Assembly: GCF_020382885.2 (NCBI RefSeq)
Contig: NC_058499.1
Span: 14,989,872-15,053,871, forward strand
DNA length: 64,000 bases
Reading direction: 5' to 3'
Source of the DNA: Scatophagus argus
Taxonomy: Eukaryota > Chordata > Actinopteri > Scatophagidae
The translations under genes were made by a program, and so were the position numbers. Under the pieces are notes generated by a model, which saw nothing but the letters and a program-made list of their open reading frames with translations, was not told where the DNA came from and ran no database searches. This document shows, piece after piece, positions 11,301-24,625 of this stretch; position 1 is the first letter of the stretch, and each line of letters begins with the position of its first letter.

Positions 11301-14300
11301 ATCTAGGACAGTGAGGTTACCTGTGCTGGAGGTGAGTCCGGTGTACTCCGGGGACACGGCTTCTGTCGGGGAGCTGGCTGAGGAAACACCCACCGAGTGG
11401 ACCGACCGAGCGGGAGAGTAGGATCCTGGAGACGGGGAGGTGGGGGTGGCTTCGGTCAGCGTGAATTCCTCCTCTCTCTCTGCTGAAGTTGTCGGGACAT
11501 GACAGACCATTAGACATAGCAGAGATGACATGTAAAATATAATTTGCCGTTACTTTGAGAGGGCTGAACTGTTTGCGAGGTGTATGTGAATGTGCACATG
11601 TAAAACACATGTATGTGGGCAAAACATATGTGCTGCGTGTACACAGTAAAGTGATATTACCTGCCTGATTTGGAAACAATAAGACTGAATCAAAAATATT
11701 CAAAGCAGCAAACATTTCCTATCATCTTATTCAAAGTGACAGATTTTAGACTTATGCTGCATTGATAAAGGTTTGGATACTCGCAGGTCACAAACGGAAT
11801 GAGCTGCTATTAGTGACCGTTTGCGTCATGATGTTGGGGTAAATGTTAGTGAAAGTGATATTTCCCAAGCTATTTCATTTATTTTCACCTAAAGCAAAGA
11901 AAAGCAGTGTGTCGTCACAATTTATGAGCTCGAAGCACCAAATGTTGGGTTTTTCATTTACTTTAAACAAGTAAGAGTGCATCATTCTAGGAAATTTCCA
12001 GTGACAGAATTTTCTTATTCTTCAGCTTAATTTCTTGCCAAGCTACTGCACAATATATTTTTGCGGCTGTGCCATCATTAATTGTCATAATTGGAATGAT
12101 AATAATTATTGATTCGCCCTCCAGATAGTGAACTCACCTGTACTGCCCTCACCCTTCATGGCCCTCATGAGGTCATTGGCTCGCTCCTGGCAGTGCAGGG
12201 ACTCCAGCAGGTAAAGCACATAATCATCAAACATGAGGTGGATCAGGTGGAAGGACCCTGTGGACAGAGGGACAGGATGGGTTCAGTATAGAGAGAAAGA
12301 AGTGTCATTTGTGCCAAAGGCTAAAAGGTTACATGGTTATTGTGTGTCAAAAAAATGGAACTTGGTAAGAGTGGAAAGAAAAACTCGAAAGGCTTGACAT
12401 GAATGCTGGTGACCATTAAGATTGAATTGTCTCTAAAAGCATCCGAGTGATGACATCACATCCTGCAGACCAACAGGCCGCTGTCATTAAAAAGAAGCAA
12501 GTCAGATATTTTCCGTGTACCGAGTCAGTGCCAGAAATATGTCAGCTGACCCCCGGGGTCGCGCAGAGGATGACACCGTGGCATGTGAGGGCGTGTCACA
12601 ATTGTATCATTGTGCTGGTTGCTGCAGCCGCCGCCGTGCACATAATAAACACTTGCGGCTATTCAAGGGAGCGGGGTGTAATACTGACCGGTCATAAAAT
12701 GGAAAAGACAGGCAAACACATCGGGAGAGGGGAGGGGCAGCTTTTGTTAATTAGCTGTTTGTGCACAGAGACCTGCTTTATCAAAACACTGCAACCAGCT
12801 GTGTCTTTGATATTCACAGACTGGTGTAAAGGACAGAAGTGGAGGAAAGAGAAGCCATTTTCTTTTCTTTCATTTTTACAACTCAACTCCACTTCTTGCA
12901 GACCCTGGTCATGCACAACAAGCTGTTAAAGCAGCCGTTGTATTCATTCTTCTCTCCTTGTTTTAGACTTGAGATTCAAACAGTAGAGGGATTCTGATAC
13001 GATACAGAGTTTATAAATGTACACCAGCTTTGACCATGAGGGTTTTTTTTTTGTTTTATTAATTTATTTAAAATTCCTGATACTTTTCCAGGAATTTTCA
13101 ATTAAATTCTATTTCTGATGAGCTCTTCTTGATGGATGATTATAAAACGCTTAAGCTGTGTTGTTTAGACGACAGCTTTTATCGTGACCTACAACAGAGG
13201 ACAAAGCTCTTCTTTGCAATGTAAGAAATTATGCTCATGAAGCACCATCATGTCCTGTATGTCCTGTCTGTTGCTTTTAAGGAATGATGACAAAGCATCT
13301 CACCAAAACTGGGCGCACTGTGGAGGGTCATATCTCGGATGACTCTGGTCCCGAAACACGACCACATCAGCAGGAACTGTTGGGCCACCTTCTTCAGGCA
13401 CCCGGGCCTCTTGCCTGCCACCTAGAGAGAACATTTCCATGAGAAAAGGGGTGGGGGTGGGGGGATCGGGATGCCGGGGTAGAATTAACCCCTGGGTCTG
13501 CATTGGGGCTTAACCCTCAGGAACGAAAAACATGTCAACAAGTCAACTATTTAATTTGCCCCCGGGGACACGCCTTCCTATTGAACTATTGTCTGGGCAA
13601 TCCAAGACGTTGCCAGGACAACCAAATTTTACAAGCCCATATCTGGCACATAATGGACGCAAATGGGAAGCTTGAAGACATCATTAACTGGGAGGATTGC
13701 AATGTAAGTGCCTCTGAGTAAGAAAGACCCGCAGAGACGTGTGGCTTCCAGCTGCAGGTGTGCCTTTAAGGGCAAAAAAAACGTCTGCTGCACAAACGCT
13801 TCAAATGTTGAGTTAAAACCACTTCTCGGCACCCACTGTGGAAAATACTGTGCTGAGTCATGCCAGACTTAAAAACCTGTTAAAAACTTTTTGCTGTCTG
13901 ACCTTGACAACACAGCGGTCCACCATCGAGTCCAGCCACTCGATGTATGCCTCGATTGGAGACTGCTCCTCCAATAGACGGTCAAATTCTTGATACACTG
14001 TGACAGGAGGAAGAACATCAGGGTACACAATGTTTTACATCACTTGAAAGCAGAAAAAGAAAATAATATTGATGCAAATGGCATCTTTGTGCAACAACTT
14101 CTACATATATCTGTGACCTCTGATCCTGTCAGGACTGACTCAGAGGAGTGCATTGGAGATGCTCCATGGGGTGTTTCAGAGGAGAGTGAACTTGTTTAAC
14201 CTTCTGTTGTCCATCATTAATGCTCTGACTCTGCTGGCCATGGGAATGATTGTCCCTCTGTGTGTTGTTTGTGTGGAAGTGGAGTGTGGCTGCTGTGTGT

Positions 14301-16993
14301 TAGAGTGGAATCAGCTTAAATGCATGGACTTACAGTGGATAATAAGCTGCCTGTGCTCCTCTTGTGAGTCCTCCATGGTGTAAAGTGTCTGCTTGGTGAT
14401 GCTGTTCAAGTCCACATTCCTCCAGTCCTCCAGCATTTGAAAGGTGATGTCAGCGCTGTTTATCACAGTCCGTGATGCCTGGCGACAGATACATCGACAA
14501 TATGACTTACACAAGCATACCCATATCCCTTATCAGCTGTGTTTTTCATACGGATTTTATTAAAAAACATTCAGAATATGAAAGGCACCTGACATAGATG
14601 GTTTAAGGATGTTTGCCGCTTTAGAATCTGAGAAAATCTCCTGGACACTGAAAACAAAAAAGGACAAACAAATATGGTTAATTCTGTGTCTTCATTTGGA
14701 TTAAATGCTAAGATGTAAATTATTATATTATTATTATAATAAGATGTGAATTTTACTCTTACATTCAAATTTGATGGTCCTCAGGTTTTCAGGAAGGTCA
14801 TGAAGTGCTATTTTTAGCCACTCATCGAGCTGTTTGGCAAATTTTCTAATGACCTGAGTCAAACTGTGGGAAATCAGACAACACAAATAATACCTTAGAC
14901 ACAATTTGGAATTCATTCAATTAGAGCACCAACTAACAGCTATTTCCATTAGGGATGAATCCTCTGATTATTTTCTTAAATAATCTTGTGTCCTAATCTT
15001 ATTAATTTTTGTTCGATCTTTATTTTTTTTTTGTCTGGACAAAGCTCAGTCTGGGACGAAGAATGAAAACCTACAAAAAAAAAAAAAAAAGCTATTTGAC
15101 CTTGAGTCTAAATGTTGTTTGTAAGCATAAGCCTTTAAATTACATGGTATTATTAATTTAAAAAACACACACAAAAAAACAGGTATCCTGAAATATGATA
15201 AACAGCTTAATTCACTGAACTAAATGATAACAGTGAAACTGCTACAGCTTTACTTTGCAAAAATAAACAATAAAGTGAGAACAGTAAAAAAAAAAAAAAA
15301 AATACAAATAAACCATCCTATCCAGGTTTAACATCTGCAACTGCAGACAGGAAAACAGTGCTAATATTCACTCATCTGAAGAGTGAAGAAAGGGTTACAA
15401 CACATGCTCACCTATCAGGCAGTGCTTGCAGGACGGTGGGCATCAGCACTCCAGAGATGGCCTTGTAGAGGATGGAATCACAAACACCGACTATGTTCAC
15501 CACCGTGGGGGAGCCGAGGACGGGGAGCATGTGGGGAGGCATGCCCTGCCAGAAGTGCAGCAAGAAGCTTTGGACCTGACAGTACCAAACACACCACCAT
15601 GTTCAGTATTACAGGGAGAAAAAGTTCATAGTTACAAAGAATAAAACCTTTTTGTTGAAACAGAATTTGAGGTGTGAAATGGTTTCAAAGAGAAGAAAGC
15701 TTGCCTCATCAAAGTTGGCTCGAATAACGGTGTCCAGTATCCTCTGACAGTGTGTTCTGTACATCATGATGAAGGTTGACACCTGTGGGCAACAACAGAG
15801 TATTAATCTCATTGCATCACAAACTTAACAGCTTTTTTTTTCTCTTTCGGGGAAAGTGGTACAAAAACAAGAAAATAAATCTTGTACAAAGCATGTGACC
15901 TAGTAAATACATGTTACAGGTCTAGGCTGAAGCAGAGTAATATAAAACGAGCTTTAGAGATCAGCAAAACACAAACCATTTAAAATCATGGCCCCTTTTT
16001 AAAAGCCGGACAGCTAGTGCCTGTCCTTTGTCCATTGCTAGATCTTATTATCTCCCCCAAAAGATTAAGAGTTAGTGAGGAGCCAGCATATAAATCTTCA
16101 AGGTCCTTCTCTAAATGCAAACCCAGTGAAGGTCCTGGGGAAGATAAAAGACTGGAGCCAGAGGGGGCGCGGAGATGGTGAGATGGCAGGGAGAAATGGG
16201 AGGAGGAGGAGGAGGAGGAAAGCAGGGGGGCCGTAAGGATGGACTTTTAAAACTCCTGTTTACCCTCTCTTCTGGCAGGCTGGCAGGCAAATTTAGGTCT
16301 TTGACATTTGGAAACTCTGGCAGGAGTGTCCCCAGTTTGGAGCGCGGTGAATACGCCACTGTCTGCTTCGTGACCTCTTTCTTCCCCGTCTCGTTCACCC
16401 ACGCCGCTCCCTTCTTGGAGTACATCACGTCATAATACTGAGAGGTCTCCTTCACTGCTATGCCGTAGTAGTGGTACCTGAGGAGAGCAGAGGAGAACGG
16501 GTGAACAGGAAGCTTTAAGTACAGCTAGGAGCATGTAAAGACTATTGAAAACTGTGAAACTATGAAAAATATTTGAAAACAAAAACGTAAAAAATAGATG
16601 TTGTTCTAACTAATATGTTGGTTGGAAAACTTAGTTTGTGATAAAGAAAATCTCAAGGCCACAAAGGAAAATGGATCATTTTAACTTTGTGTTGCTATCC
16701 TGCATTGTGCTTCAGTTTCAGCCATAACGCTTTGTTTGTGTTATATGCTGTCCATGGTTTTATTTTGTAGTTTTTGCTTCTGCGCGTGCAGGTTTGAATT
16801 CTTGTGGGGGTTGTTAATATTTATAGATGTGTGTCACATGTAGGTAACCAAACCAACTTACTTAGACTGCCCTCTTGTCCCCAGTCTTCTGGTAGTTAAC
16901 GCTGGAAACTGTTGCCTTATGATCTGTTCATTGTAGGAGAGAAACAATCAGTGTGCAGCAAGTACAGGCAGAGGTTTAACTTTTCTTTTTATA

Positions 16994-17024
<31 letters not shown>

Positions 17025-20000
17025 CAGATCCTCTCCAGCCTTTCACGGCAATTCATAAACACGAAGACAAAAGAAGAGCAGGTGGAAACTGATCGCACAG
17101 GAGGGAACCAGATAAGACTTTTATAAATCATCAGTTTGTGTGTATTTTTTACTCAGTGGAATAAAACACTGTAGAGCAGAAAAAGAGCAGAGGGGCACAT
17201 ATAACTTCTATTACACGGTAAATACATTGCTGGACAGAAAATATAGCACTTGTACAGTATTTTCAGTTCTTTATGAGAAAGTGTTTAATAAAGTTTGTCA
17301 GGAGAACAGCACTGAAGTCTCATAGCTGTGTCCACAGGGAGGTCTGTGGGGGAGGGGGGGGCTTTGAGAGCCATCCATTTATGACATCCAGGGGTATTAC
17401 TTTTTTTTTCCTTTATCAACAGTCTCCCCTCATCTATCCTACCACCCATCCTCTCTCCTTCTTGCTCTCTTTCCCTCGTCCACTCCCTCCTTCTTCCTTT
17501 CCTCTCTTTTTGTCCAAAGAGATTGGCTCCTTGGTCCAGCTCCTGGTGCAGAAACTTTAGCAAACAGTGTAGCTCTCCATTGTGTGGGATGAAAAAAGAG
17601 GCCAAGCTGTGAAGTTTCTGTCAGGCCCCGCTTGATAAATGAGCAGACAGGGAGGCAGTCCGGGCTCTCTCTCGTTTTTTTGTCCTGAATCAATGAAGCC
17701 TTCCTAAAGGACACCCCACACTGCTCCAGCCACTGATCTAACATTCCGCAACATCTCACCCTTCCAAATTTCCTTTAATTACACATTAATCCAGGCCCCT
17801 TCTCTTTTTCAATATCTTCCGACAGGAGCTGCGGAGGGGCAGGGGTGGGCCGGGTTGGGGGTTGGGGCCGGAGTCCAGAGTACAGGGATGGCTGGGGGTA
17901 GGAAGGCTGAGGAACTTCTTGGGGTTGTGGGAACAGACGAAAGAACATCTCCTTTGGCTCTAGATTAGGTGTTCAGTGAACGACCGCAGAGCTTTGCTTG
18001 CTTCACACTGAGCTGCTGTTGATATTACTTCAGCAGCAGCCAGAACTGCAGCACAAAACCAACCCAGGCATGAAATGGTCAGATTGATGCTCATGACTGA
18101 CTTAAAGTGTGAGATTATTGCTCTCACAGTTTCGTATCTTCTTCTGTTTTGTTTTGTTCATTTTGTTCTGCTTTAACTTAAAGTGCACATAAGAATGTAT
18201 ATCAAAACCCTACAAAGTGGAGACAACTTGGTGTCACCTTGTTATTTTTTTTTTCCAGAAACACTCAACCATTCATCACCTACATGATTAATCAAACATT
18301 TTATATAGAGACACTGATACCAGATGTTAGCAGGCTGAGGACTTTCATGTGTTTGACACATTTTAAGACCATTTTGAGTTAAGCTGGATGTGAGTGGGAA
18401 TGATGAGTTACCGGAGTGTTCATCCTTCATCTCCACTTAAGTTTGACTCTTACCTTTCCGAAGCTGGCTGCATTCACAGGCTGCGTGTCGTGCTTTTCAC
18501 TGAAGTCTAGGTAATGCATGTAGAGGGCACTTCGGGGGATACACACACCTTCGGCTATCTCATAGTTCTCTTCTAGCCTGTGAATGACAATGGGAGTTAT
18601 CAGTGCAAAGAAAAAAAAATGTTAATAGGAATGAGATGAAATGAAAGAATCACAAGTGGAAAACAGGCCTGTTATGATCGTAGCAGGTCTGGTAAAAATG
18701 GTAAAATACGCATAGTGATTTAATGTGTAAATATCTGGGAAGCCAGGCTACATTCATATCGACAAATGGAATGAAAGCCGTGAAAAGAAATTAATTGATG
18801 ATATGATGTTGAAGTTAGATTTAACCATTGTAAGACCAAACATAACGCAACAGCCAAAGGGGAAAACTGATTAAAAACACAGTGTTATAATATTAGACAG
18901 CAGCAGCAGCAGCAGCGTTAAAGCAGCGTGTGTACATTCACGACGTGTAATCACATCAGGCCACTGTAACATGTCGACAAAGACATTTCACAGATGTTTA
19001 AAGTTGGCATGAAACAGCGATGTTCTCATACACCCCCAAAGAATTAAATGTGCGGCAACACACAGCAATCAGAAAATGGGCTGTAACACACAACTTTACA
19101 CAACTCAGTGTTTGTTACTATTTAACGAACACCAAGCGTGACAACTGTGATATCGTTGATTACACAGGCATCAGGAATCATTTATGGTGCAAAGTGTTTG
19201 AAAAAATAAAAATACCTGCATTTTTGTCGTATTCTCCCAACATGAAAGATTGTACTCCACGATACTTTTACAGTGGTCACGTGTGTTTGGATTTCTATCT
19301 GTTTTGAGTTCCTGCATATAAAGGTTATAAACATTGTTTTTAGTTTGCTATTTCATGACTGTGTTTAACTGATTAAAATAATATACTTGTGGGGAAAAAA
19401 TTTTAGCACTGATGTATAACTTTAAAATATCAGTATGTGGATTTCTGTTGGACATCACATTTTTGCTGTATAATATAATTGATTTGCATTTGAAAAATAC
19501 CTACACTCACTGAATCCTCATTAGGTAATGTGTTTGAAATTAACTCTCTGTACTGTGAAAGGTGTACTGCAGATCTCAGTGAGAAGAAAAACACAACTCT
19601 ACAGCTTTGTGTAGTTGCCAGTGTGCATTTTGCTGCTGGACATGTGGAGGCAACTGTTAGGTAACATGTTAGCCTTAAGAGTGCCTCTGGATTAGTTCAT
19701 TTCTTATCTGTCCAACAGGTCCCTCTCTGTTATGCTTGGAGAAGCCTCCTCCTCTCATGTTTCTCTCTTTTGTGGAGTCCTGCAGGGGTCTATTCTGGGT
19801 CCCCTTTTATTTACAATCTGCACGCTGCCCTTAGGGCAAACGATACATGGACATAATATTGATTTTCATTCATAAGTGGCTATGCACATCTGCTTGCACC
19901 ATCAATATGTCTATATTATGTCCTGCCAAGCTAAAATTAAAAACCAAACATCCAAAATTTTTATGTTTTTGTAATTTGTTTATAATTGTGTTATCCTGTT

Positions 20001-23000
20001 TCAAATTTTCCATTTGGGATTTTGGACTTTGTTTCTATTGTAAAAACAATAACTTATCATTATTATTATTATTATTATAAACACATAATAATAATAATAA
20101 TTACTATTATTGTAATGCATTAGTATATCAGTGTTGTTATGCTTTAAGTTTGTTGCTGTCCTGTAATGGTCCAATAAATGAAAACAGAAATACAGATTAC
20201 CACATGTATTTAATTACACTAAAATTCACATGCAACAACAAAAATAAATAAAAAGAAAGCGTGTAGATTGCAGTGAGAAAAAAAACTGCAAAATTGTGGT
20301 ATAAACTCTATGATTATTAGGGGCAATGGTGTGGCAGCCATATCTGAAACAGTGTTGAAACACCCCAGATGTCTCAAACAACTGCTTCGGGAGTAAATGG
20401 TTTTAGCTCTTAAACATTCAACACTGGACCAGGTCACTGCTCTGATGACCACAATAGGAAACTGATGTTTAAGGGAGCAAATCGACCTAAAAAAGTTACA
20501 TTCAGAGTCTGGACCTTCACAGCGTTACACAATGAATCCACACGTTTGTGCTTTTGAATTGTGTCAGTTTGTTCAGTTTCCAGAGTCTAATATTTTTTGT
20601 GTGCATTTATGACTGTACATGACCAACAACCGCTCCAGTTTCGAATCTCGTTTCGGCTAGTGACAACATACGCGTTGTTTTACTTTAAAGGTGACTTTTT
20701 ACATCACTAGGTCCTTGGAAGCTGCACACTCTCTTCCCTTCATTGAACTGCTCTTATGTATACACGCTGGACCCACGACCTACGCTGCACCACCTGTTCC
20801 CCTCCCACATGTCCCCCGACACACCTGGCAGAGGTCTTCACTCCACTGACCACAGTCTTTTATGTCTGTATTGTTGCGACGTAATTATATAAATTTCCCA
20901 GTTAAACACATTCTATAGCCATTTCTATAAATCACATCTTGGTTAAACAGTCCTAACGTCCTAACGTATTCTTTCTCTTCTTTAACAGTGAAAAACAACT
21001 CATCAATCAATAACAAACAGTAAGTATTTTTTTACTTTTGCTGCAACAAATTGCCAGCACATTTCACTATAACACCCGCAAGACAAAATACTCACTAATC
21101 ACAATAAAGTGAGGCCAGTCACAGCAGCATTTATGACTATAACGACTCTCTTCAAAATGGCACAGTGACCCAACTCATGTTCCCCACACTGGACTTCAGC
21201 CGCCCACAGTGCAGGTTAAATCAGACTGAACATTAAAAGAAGCCCATGTGCATTTTTGAATTCTGTTAATCCTGGGTGTCATTGGTCATGTAGCTGTGCA
21301 ACAGGCAGGCTCATACAAACAAGAGGCACATGTTGGGTTTTACACATGCAGAGGATATGAAGGAAGCTGCTCTCCTTTGAGAGTCTGCGCAGCGCAGAGT
21401 CGAAAACAAAATTCTCCTTGAGGACACATAAATCGCTCTTATTTGATGAGACAGTCATAATTAGATGATAAATTCAGACTTGAAAATAAAAAAAAAAGGT
21501 TTTCTCAATTTTTTTTTCTAAATTCTCCTTCTTGTTGGTACTCAAACATGGCTATAAAGTTAGTGAAATCCTAAAGACTTTACCCCCCTGCCGACCAGGA
21601 TTAATACAATTATAAAATCTCATCTGTGTATCACATTAAACCTTACCAGCCTAATTTATGCTTTATGTTAATATTAAGAGCAACGTGATGGGTGAAAGAA
21701 TTAATATTAAAAAGCATGTTTTTAACAGCTTACCACTCCAGAGTAGCCGGTGTCGAATGCGGTTTAGAGGCTCTGTTGTTTTCTTTTTCTTCATCTGTAA
21801 CACACGCCACATGTTTAGGGCAAAATTAGGTTATTTAGTCATAAATAAATAAATGTAGCACCAATGATTTAACCAACACAATAATGTGGAAAAAAAAACA
21901 CTGTATCTTACTGTCTCGTTTGCATTTATGGCACTTAACACATTAAGAATACGATTAATAAATGAGGTCTAAGGAACAGGACGACAGTTAAGAGATTCAT
22001 CAGGACAGTCAGTGGTTTCAGTGATGACTTCATGCTGCTTACGTTCATCGTTGGACATGTTCCCCAGAGACGTGTGACTGGAGTATCGTTTGCTCTCACT
22101 CTCGTTGAGGCATCTTTCAATCCAGCTCTCTAAAGATGGACATGATGGACAACAAATCACAGAGCTGGACAAGCTGTGACATTAATATGACCCCTTTTAG
22201 TTTTCAAAAAACTATTTTATGCTGTTACTTAGATGTGATGAATTGTGAGTCAGGGTTAGTCAAAATAATGTAATTTTTAAAGATGTATAAATCTGAATTG
22301 TCATTTGGCTAAAATATCACTTTATGGTGGTTTTGGTATATTTTAGGCACTGATTTTCATTCAAATCGAAAATGTCAATTTAAAAACTCACTCACTGCCT
22401 GGAGTGAATTCATTTTGCCCTCCAGTTTCACCAAAAAAAAAAAAAAAATTCCGTATTTACATAAACAGTGCAAATCACTGCCTATACAGAACACTTTAAA
22501 TGTCACTAATGTGACGGGGCGAGCTGACAACAATCGATTGTATGGGCAGCGGTGCAGCCATGGCTCTATTTGAGATGTTTTCACCAAGACGGCAGGAATC
22601 CAGCATTGTTCCCGGGAGACTACGAGCGTACACACTTGCTTAAAAGAGCCTGTGCACATTACTGAGGCAGTCTGCTGGAATAGAGGCCATTGTCCTGTTT
22701 TAATTTCTACTTAGAAATAGCTCAACTGGTGTGCTTTCTGTGGCAGAGCAGCAACACACCAAAGCTTTCATGTCGAAACAGCCTGATAAGTAGAGTGGAA
22801 ATCCATTTAAAATTCTTGCTTTTCTCCTTACAAAGGTATTTAGTGTTTTAGAAATGTAAATAAAAAGTTTATTGCACAAAAGTCATGTTCTTCTTGTTTA
22901 TTTGAACTCAACAAAGCATTTTCTGAGTTTCATTTTTCTAACAGAATAAGCTTCCGAATGTCCTAAAACAGCAATAAAAAGTATAGCTGTGATAAAACCC

Positions 23001-24625
23001 AAAACTATTACGTAACCTAAAATGGAATAGTACTGTGTGTACTTTTACTTAAAGATAAAGTACTTAAGCAGTTACTTCTAAGCGCTTCAGTTAAATTCAT
23101 GGAATATTTCTTGAGATTGTATTAATTTTTTCTTTTGTGCATATGAAGTGACAACAAACATCCCAGCAGATGTTCCCTGGACAGACTGCTGGCAGGACGA
23201 GCTGTTGATGCAGCTCATGGGGGGGAATCAGAGGGGCTCACAGATTTTCAGAAGTTTCACAAGTTTACACTCGATGAGGAATCTACCCGTCGATAGAAGA
23301 GGTAGAGGCAGAGGAGCAGAAACTGAAAACTCTGAACACAAGCTTATGCTTTCTGTGCTAAAGAACTCTAGTCCATAGAAGCTTACTCTTCAATGGCTGT
23401 AATCAGTACATTTGTGCATATCATCACCTTTACCATTACTGACTGATTAGTAAAACTCTACATGCCAATTATAATACCTGTTACACAATTACAAAATATC
23501 CTGTGTATTTTTGGATCACACTAACATGTGTTATCATTTACAGACAATATTTGCTTCCCTCTAACGTAAATAAAAAAACAAACAAACAAAAAAAAAAAAC
23601 CAACAACAAATAAAAAAACCTAACTAACTGGAAACGAAAAAGTGAATCCACTGAAGTGAGGCTAATTCTCCACAGAGGCTCAGACCTCAGGCTTCATTTG
23701 CCACAGGAACACATAAGTTGGGGATCTAAATAATTGGATTAAATTTGATCAACAAGTGAAACGGATGTTCACTCATTTCTTAACACACATTCAAGACTGA
23801 ACTCTATACTGCACCACTATACTACTACTGCAAATTATTTTAGAATCCTTGAACTAAAGATTTAAATCGATTTGTCACCTTTTGTAATTACAGCAAAAAT
23901 GAACTGCTTCTCAACAGATAATAAACTGCAAAAACAACAAGTCTTTTCATCAGACTTTGGAATAAATAAATTGTCATTAACATTTCTGATGACCCAGTGG
24001 CATGCTCACTTTTACTACATAAGATATAAAAATATTTTACCGTTAAATTAGGACTAAAATCCAGTTTTGAAGTCAACAATGCTTGAGTTACAATTTCAGA
24101 TCCCCCCCGACCCCCACCCCATAAAAATAAGTTAAAAAGAAAAGAAGAATAACACTTTAAAGTGCTCGTTGATGTGCGCCTTCTGTTTTTATTTCTCATC
24201 TCTTACTGATGAATAGAGATTTTCAAAATTGGTTTAACTGAAAAGACTAAAAAGAAAACTGTAAGAAGCCACTTGGGGAAGTCAATACAGAATATTTCAG
24301 GTCCATTTCACTGCTTTCTGTGACTTTTCAGTGTCTTACAACAACACCAGCACTTCCCATAAATGTGTATCACAGTCATCAGTGACTTCATAAAGTAAAA
24401 AATATATATAAATGATAAAATAAAAAGGTAAAAATCAACAGCCATGCACGCAGACACTTAATGTGAATGACTGCAGAGAAAGTTTCAGGAGAGTAGCAGC
24501 TTACACAGTGTTTCTGAGCTGAAGCTAGTTTTCTCAGCACAATCCACACAAGGCAAAGCCAGCAGAGTTTAACAGGACTGACCTGTGGAATCCATATCAG
24601 GCTCCTCCAGCAGCCCGCAATGCAT
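8398..24625 (-). CDS. rfx4: rfx4, regulatory factor X 4 (winged-helix transcription factor)
   Basis: Coding exons in order: 24583-24625, 22043-22129, 21734-21794, 18454-18577, 16862-16923, 16264-16477, 15705-15782, 15412-15575, 14763-14863, 14589-14647, 14334-14478, 13903-13997, 13304-13421, 12138-12257, 11321-11482, 11061-11226, 10822-10960, 8398-8632 (stop TAG 8398-8400). Together they encode about 723 residues, close to the roughly 735 expected. The start [14 protein letters not shown] matches the main brain-type isoform. Phases agree at every junction except the last, where an exon of 3n+2 bases is missing. One donor (15703-15704) is GC instead of GT. The protein has the RFX DNA-binding domain (about residues 60-136, [15 protein letters not shown]), then the conserved B/C and dimerisation regions (SYIEWLDTMVDR-like, [14 protein letters not shown]). 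A Ser/Thr/Pro-rich C-terminus ends [14 protein letters not shown]4 binds X-box sites and controls ciliary and dorsal neural-tube genes in the nucleus. Confidence 0.95.
8705..8850 (+). repeat. teleost dispersed repeat fragment (ATGCTAAGCTAAGCTAA type)
   Basis: AGCTATCCTCGCTCTGTCCC begins the block and CGTTATGCTAAGCTAAGCTA ends it. Both resemble a dispersed repeat seen in many teleosts. It lies just upstream of the last rfx4 exon, within the intron. Confidence 0.5.
10195..10645 (+). repeat. teleost dispersed repeat (TTACTTTG..TAAGATTTTACATAC type)
   Basis: The block contains CTTCAGCTACTTTGCTGGTT, TAAGATTTTACATACAAAAT, ACAGTATGTAAAGTAGTTAC and GGAGTATGGAGTATTCTCAT. These are shared with a fish repeat I recognise by its 'cagattaagattttacata...gtatataaagtagtta' core. 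No open frame is seen. It lies in the last long rfx4 intron, the interval where an exon is missing. Confidence 0.55.
14921..15005 (+). repeat. fragment of the GCTGCAACT-type dispersed repeat
   Basis: GAGCACCAACTAACAGCTAT and CTGATTATTTTCTTAAATAA resemble the 5' end of the same family as 44565-44905. It sits in the rfx4 intron upstream of the 14763-14863 exon. Confidence 0.4.
15703..15704 (-). promoter_or_regulatory. rfx4: non-canonical GC 5' splice site in rfx4
   Basis: The exon ending ANFDE (15705-15782) is followed on the minus strand by GCAAGC, not GT. The next exon opens with [11 protein letters not shown] after a normal CAG acceptor (15576-15577), so the protein continues in phase without a gap. 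The remaining donor positions (GAG before, AAGC after) match the strong consensus seen at known GC-AG introns. No usable GT lies nearby in the correct phase. Confidence 0.85.
16264..18577 (-). other. rfx4: rfx4 exons encoding most of the RFX winged-helix DNA-binding domain
   Basis: Three exons (18454-18577, 16862-16923, 16264-16477) plus the end of 21734-21794 encode the DNA-binding fold. The order is a helix ([19 protein letters not shown]), [22 protein letters not shown], then the recognition and wing residues in [19 protein letters not shown]. In the RFX family the Arg/Lys residues of [15 protein letters not shown] contact the X-box. All these positions are present, so DNA binding should be intact. 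The junction inside the SK-YHYYG segment falls between the second and third bases of the Lys codon (AA at 16862-16863, G at 16477). Confidence 0.92.
16991..17024. repeat. (TA)n microsatellite
   Basis: AT dinucleotide run with one GT interruption, in the rfx4 intron 16924-18453. Confidence 0.95.
18899..18916. repeat. short (CAG)n run
   Basis: Five to six CAG units in an rfx4 intron, not coding. Confidence 0.85.
19690..19870 (+). mobile_element. non-LTR retrotransposon (LINE) reverse-transcriptase fossil
   Basis: Frame 19696 onward reads [16 protein letters not shown], then a diagnostic RT block [20 protein letters not shown] and HGHNIDFHS, where a stop replaces the expected YADD motif. [13 protein letters not shown] is the hallmark of LINE reverse transcriptases of the L2/Rex type. 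The open stretch is short and no endonuclease is seen, so this is a dead fragment in the rfx4 intron 18578-21733. Confidence 0.75.

Larger units (their letters stand above)
18578..24582. other. rfx4: large 5' introns of rfx4
   Basis: Introns 18578-21733, 21795-22042 and 22130-24582. They hold the LINE fossil (19690-19870), a (TTA)n run at 20058-20080 with an (ATA)n run after it, and A-rich stretches near 22434-22448 and 23575-23620. No further exon could be supported. Confidence 0.55.

Noticed and set aside
12447..12929. Longest plus-strand open frame in the rfx4 region (160 codons)
   Set aside because: No recognisable family, low-complexity composition, no splice or start context. It overlaps intron sequence opposite to rfx4.
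15609..15704. rfx4 exon continuing past ANFDE as [12 protein letters not shown]
   Set aside because: The known continuation [11 protein letters not shown] is found at 15412-15575 after a CAG acceptor. The read-through begins with GCAAGC, which is a GC donor.
16111..16263. Extension of the rfx4 DNA-binding exon past LPEER into a proline-rich run
   Set aside because: A GT donor after AGG (16264-16266) joins in phase to [12 protein letters not shown]. The read-through sequence is intron.
18899..18916. (CAG)n run as a possible poly-Gln coding repeat
   Set aside because: It is short, intronic and not in any open frame tied to a gene.
19020..19307. Plus-strand 95-codon open frame in an rfx4 intron
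   Set aside because: No domain or family resemblance, and it sits in AT-rich intron DNA close to a dead LINE. Chance is the simplest explanation.
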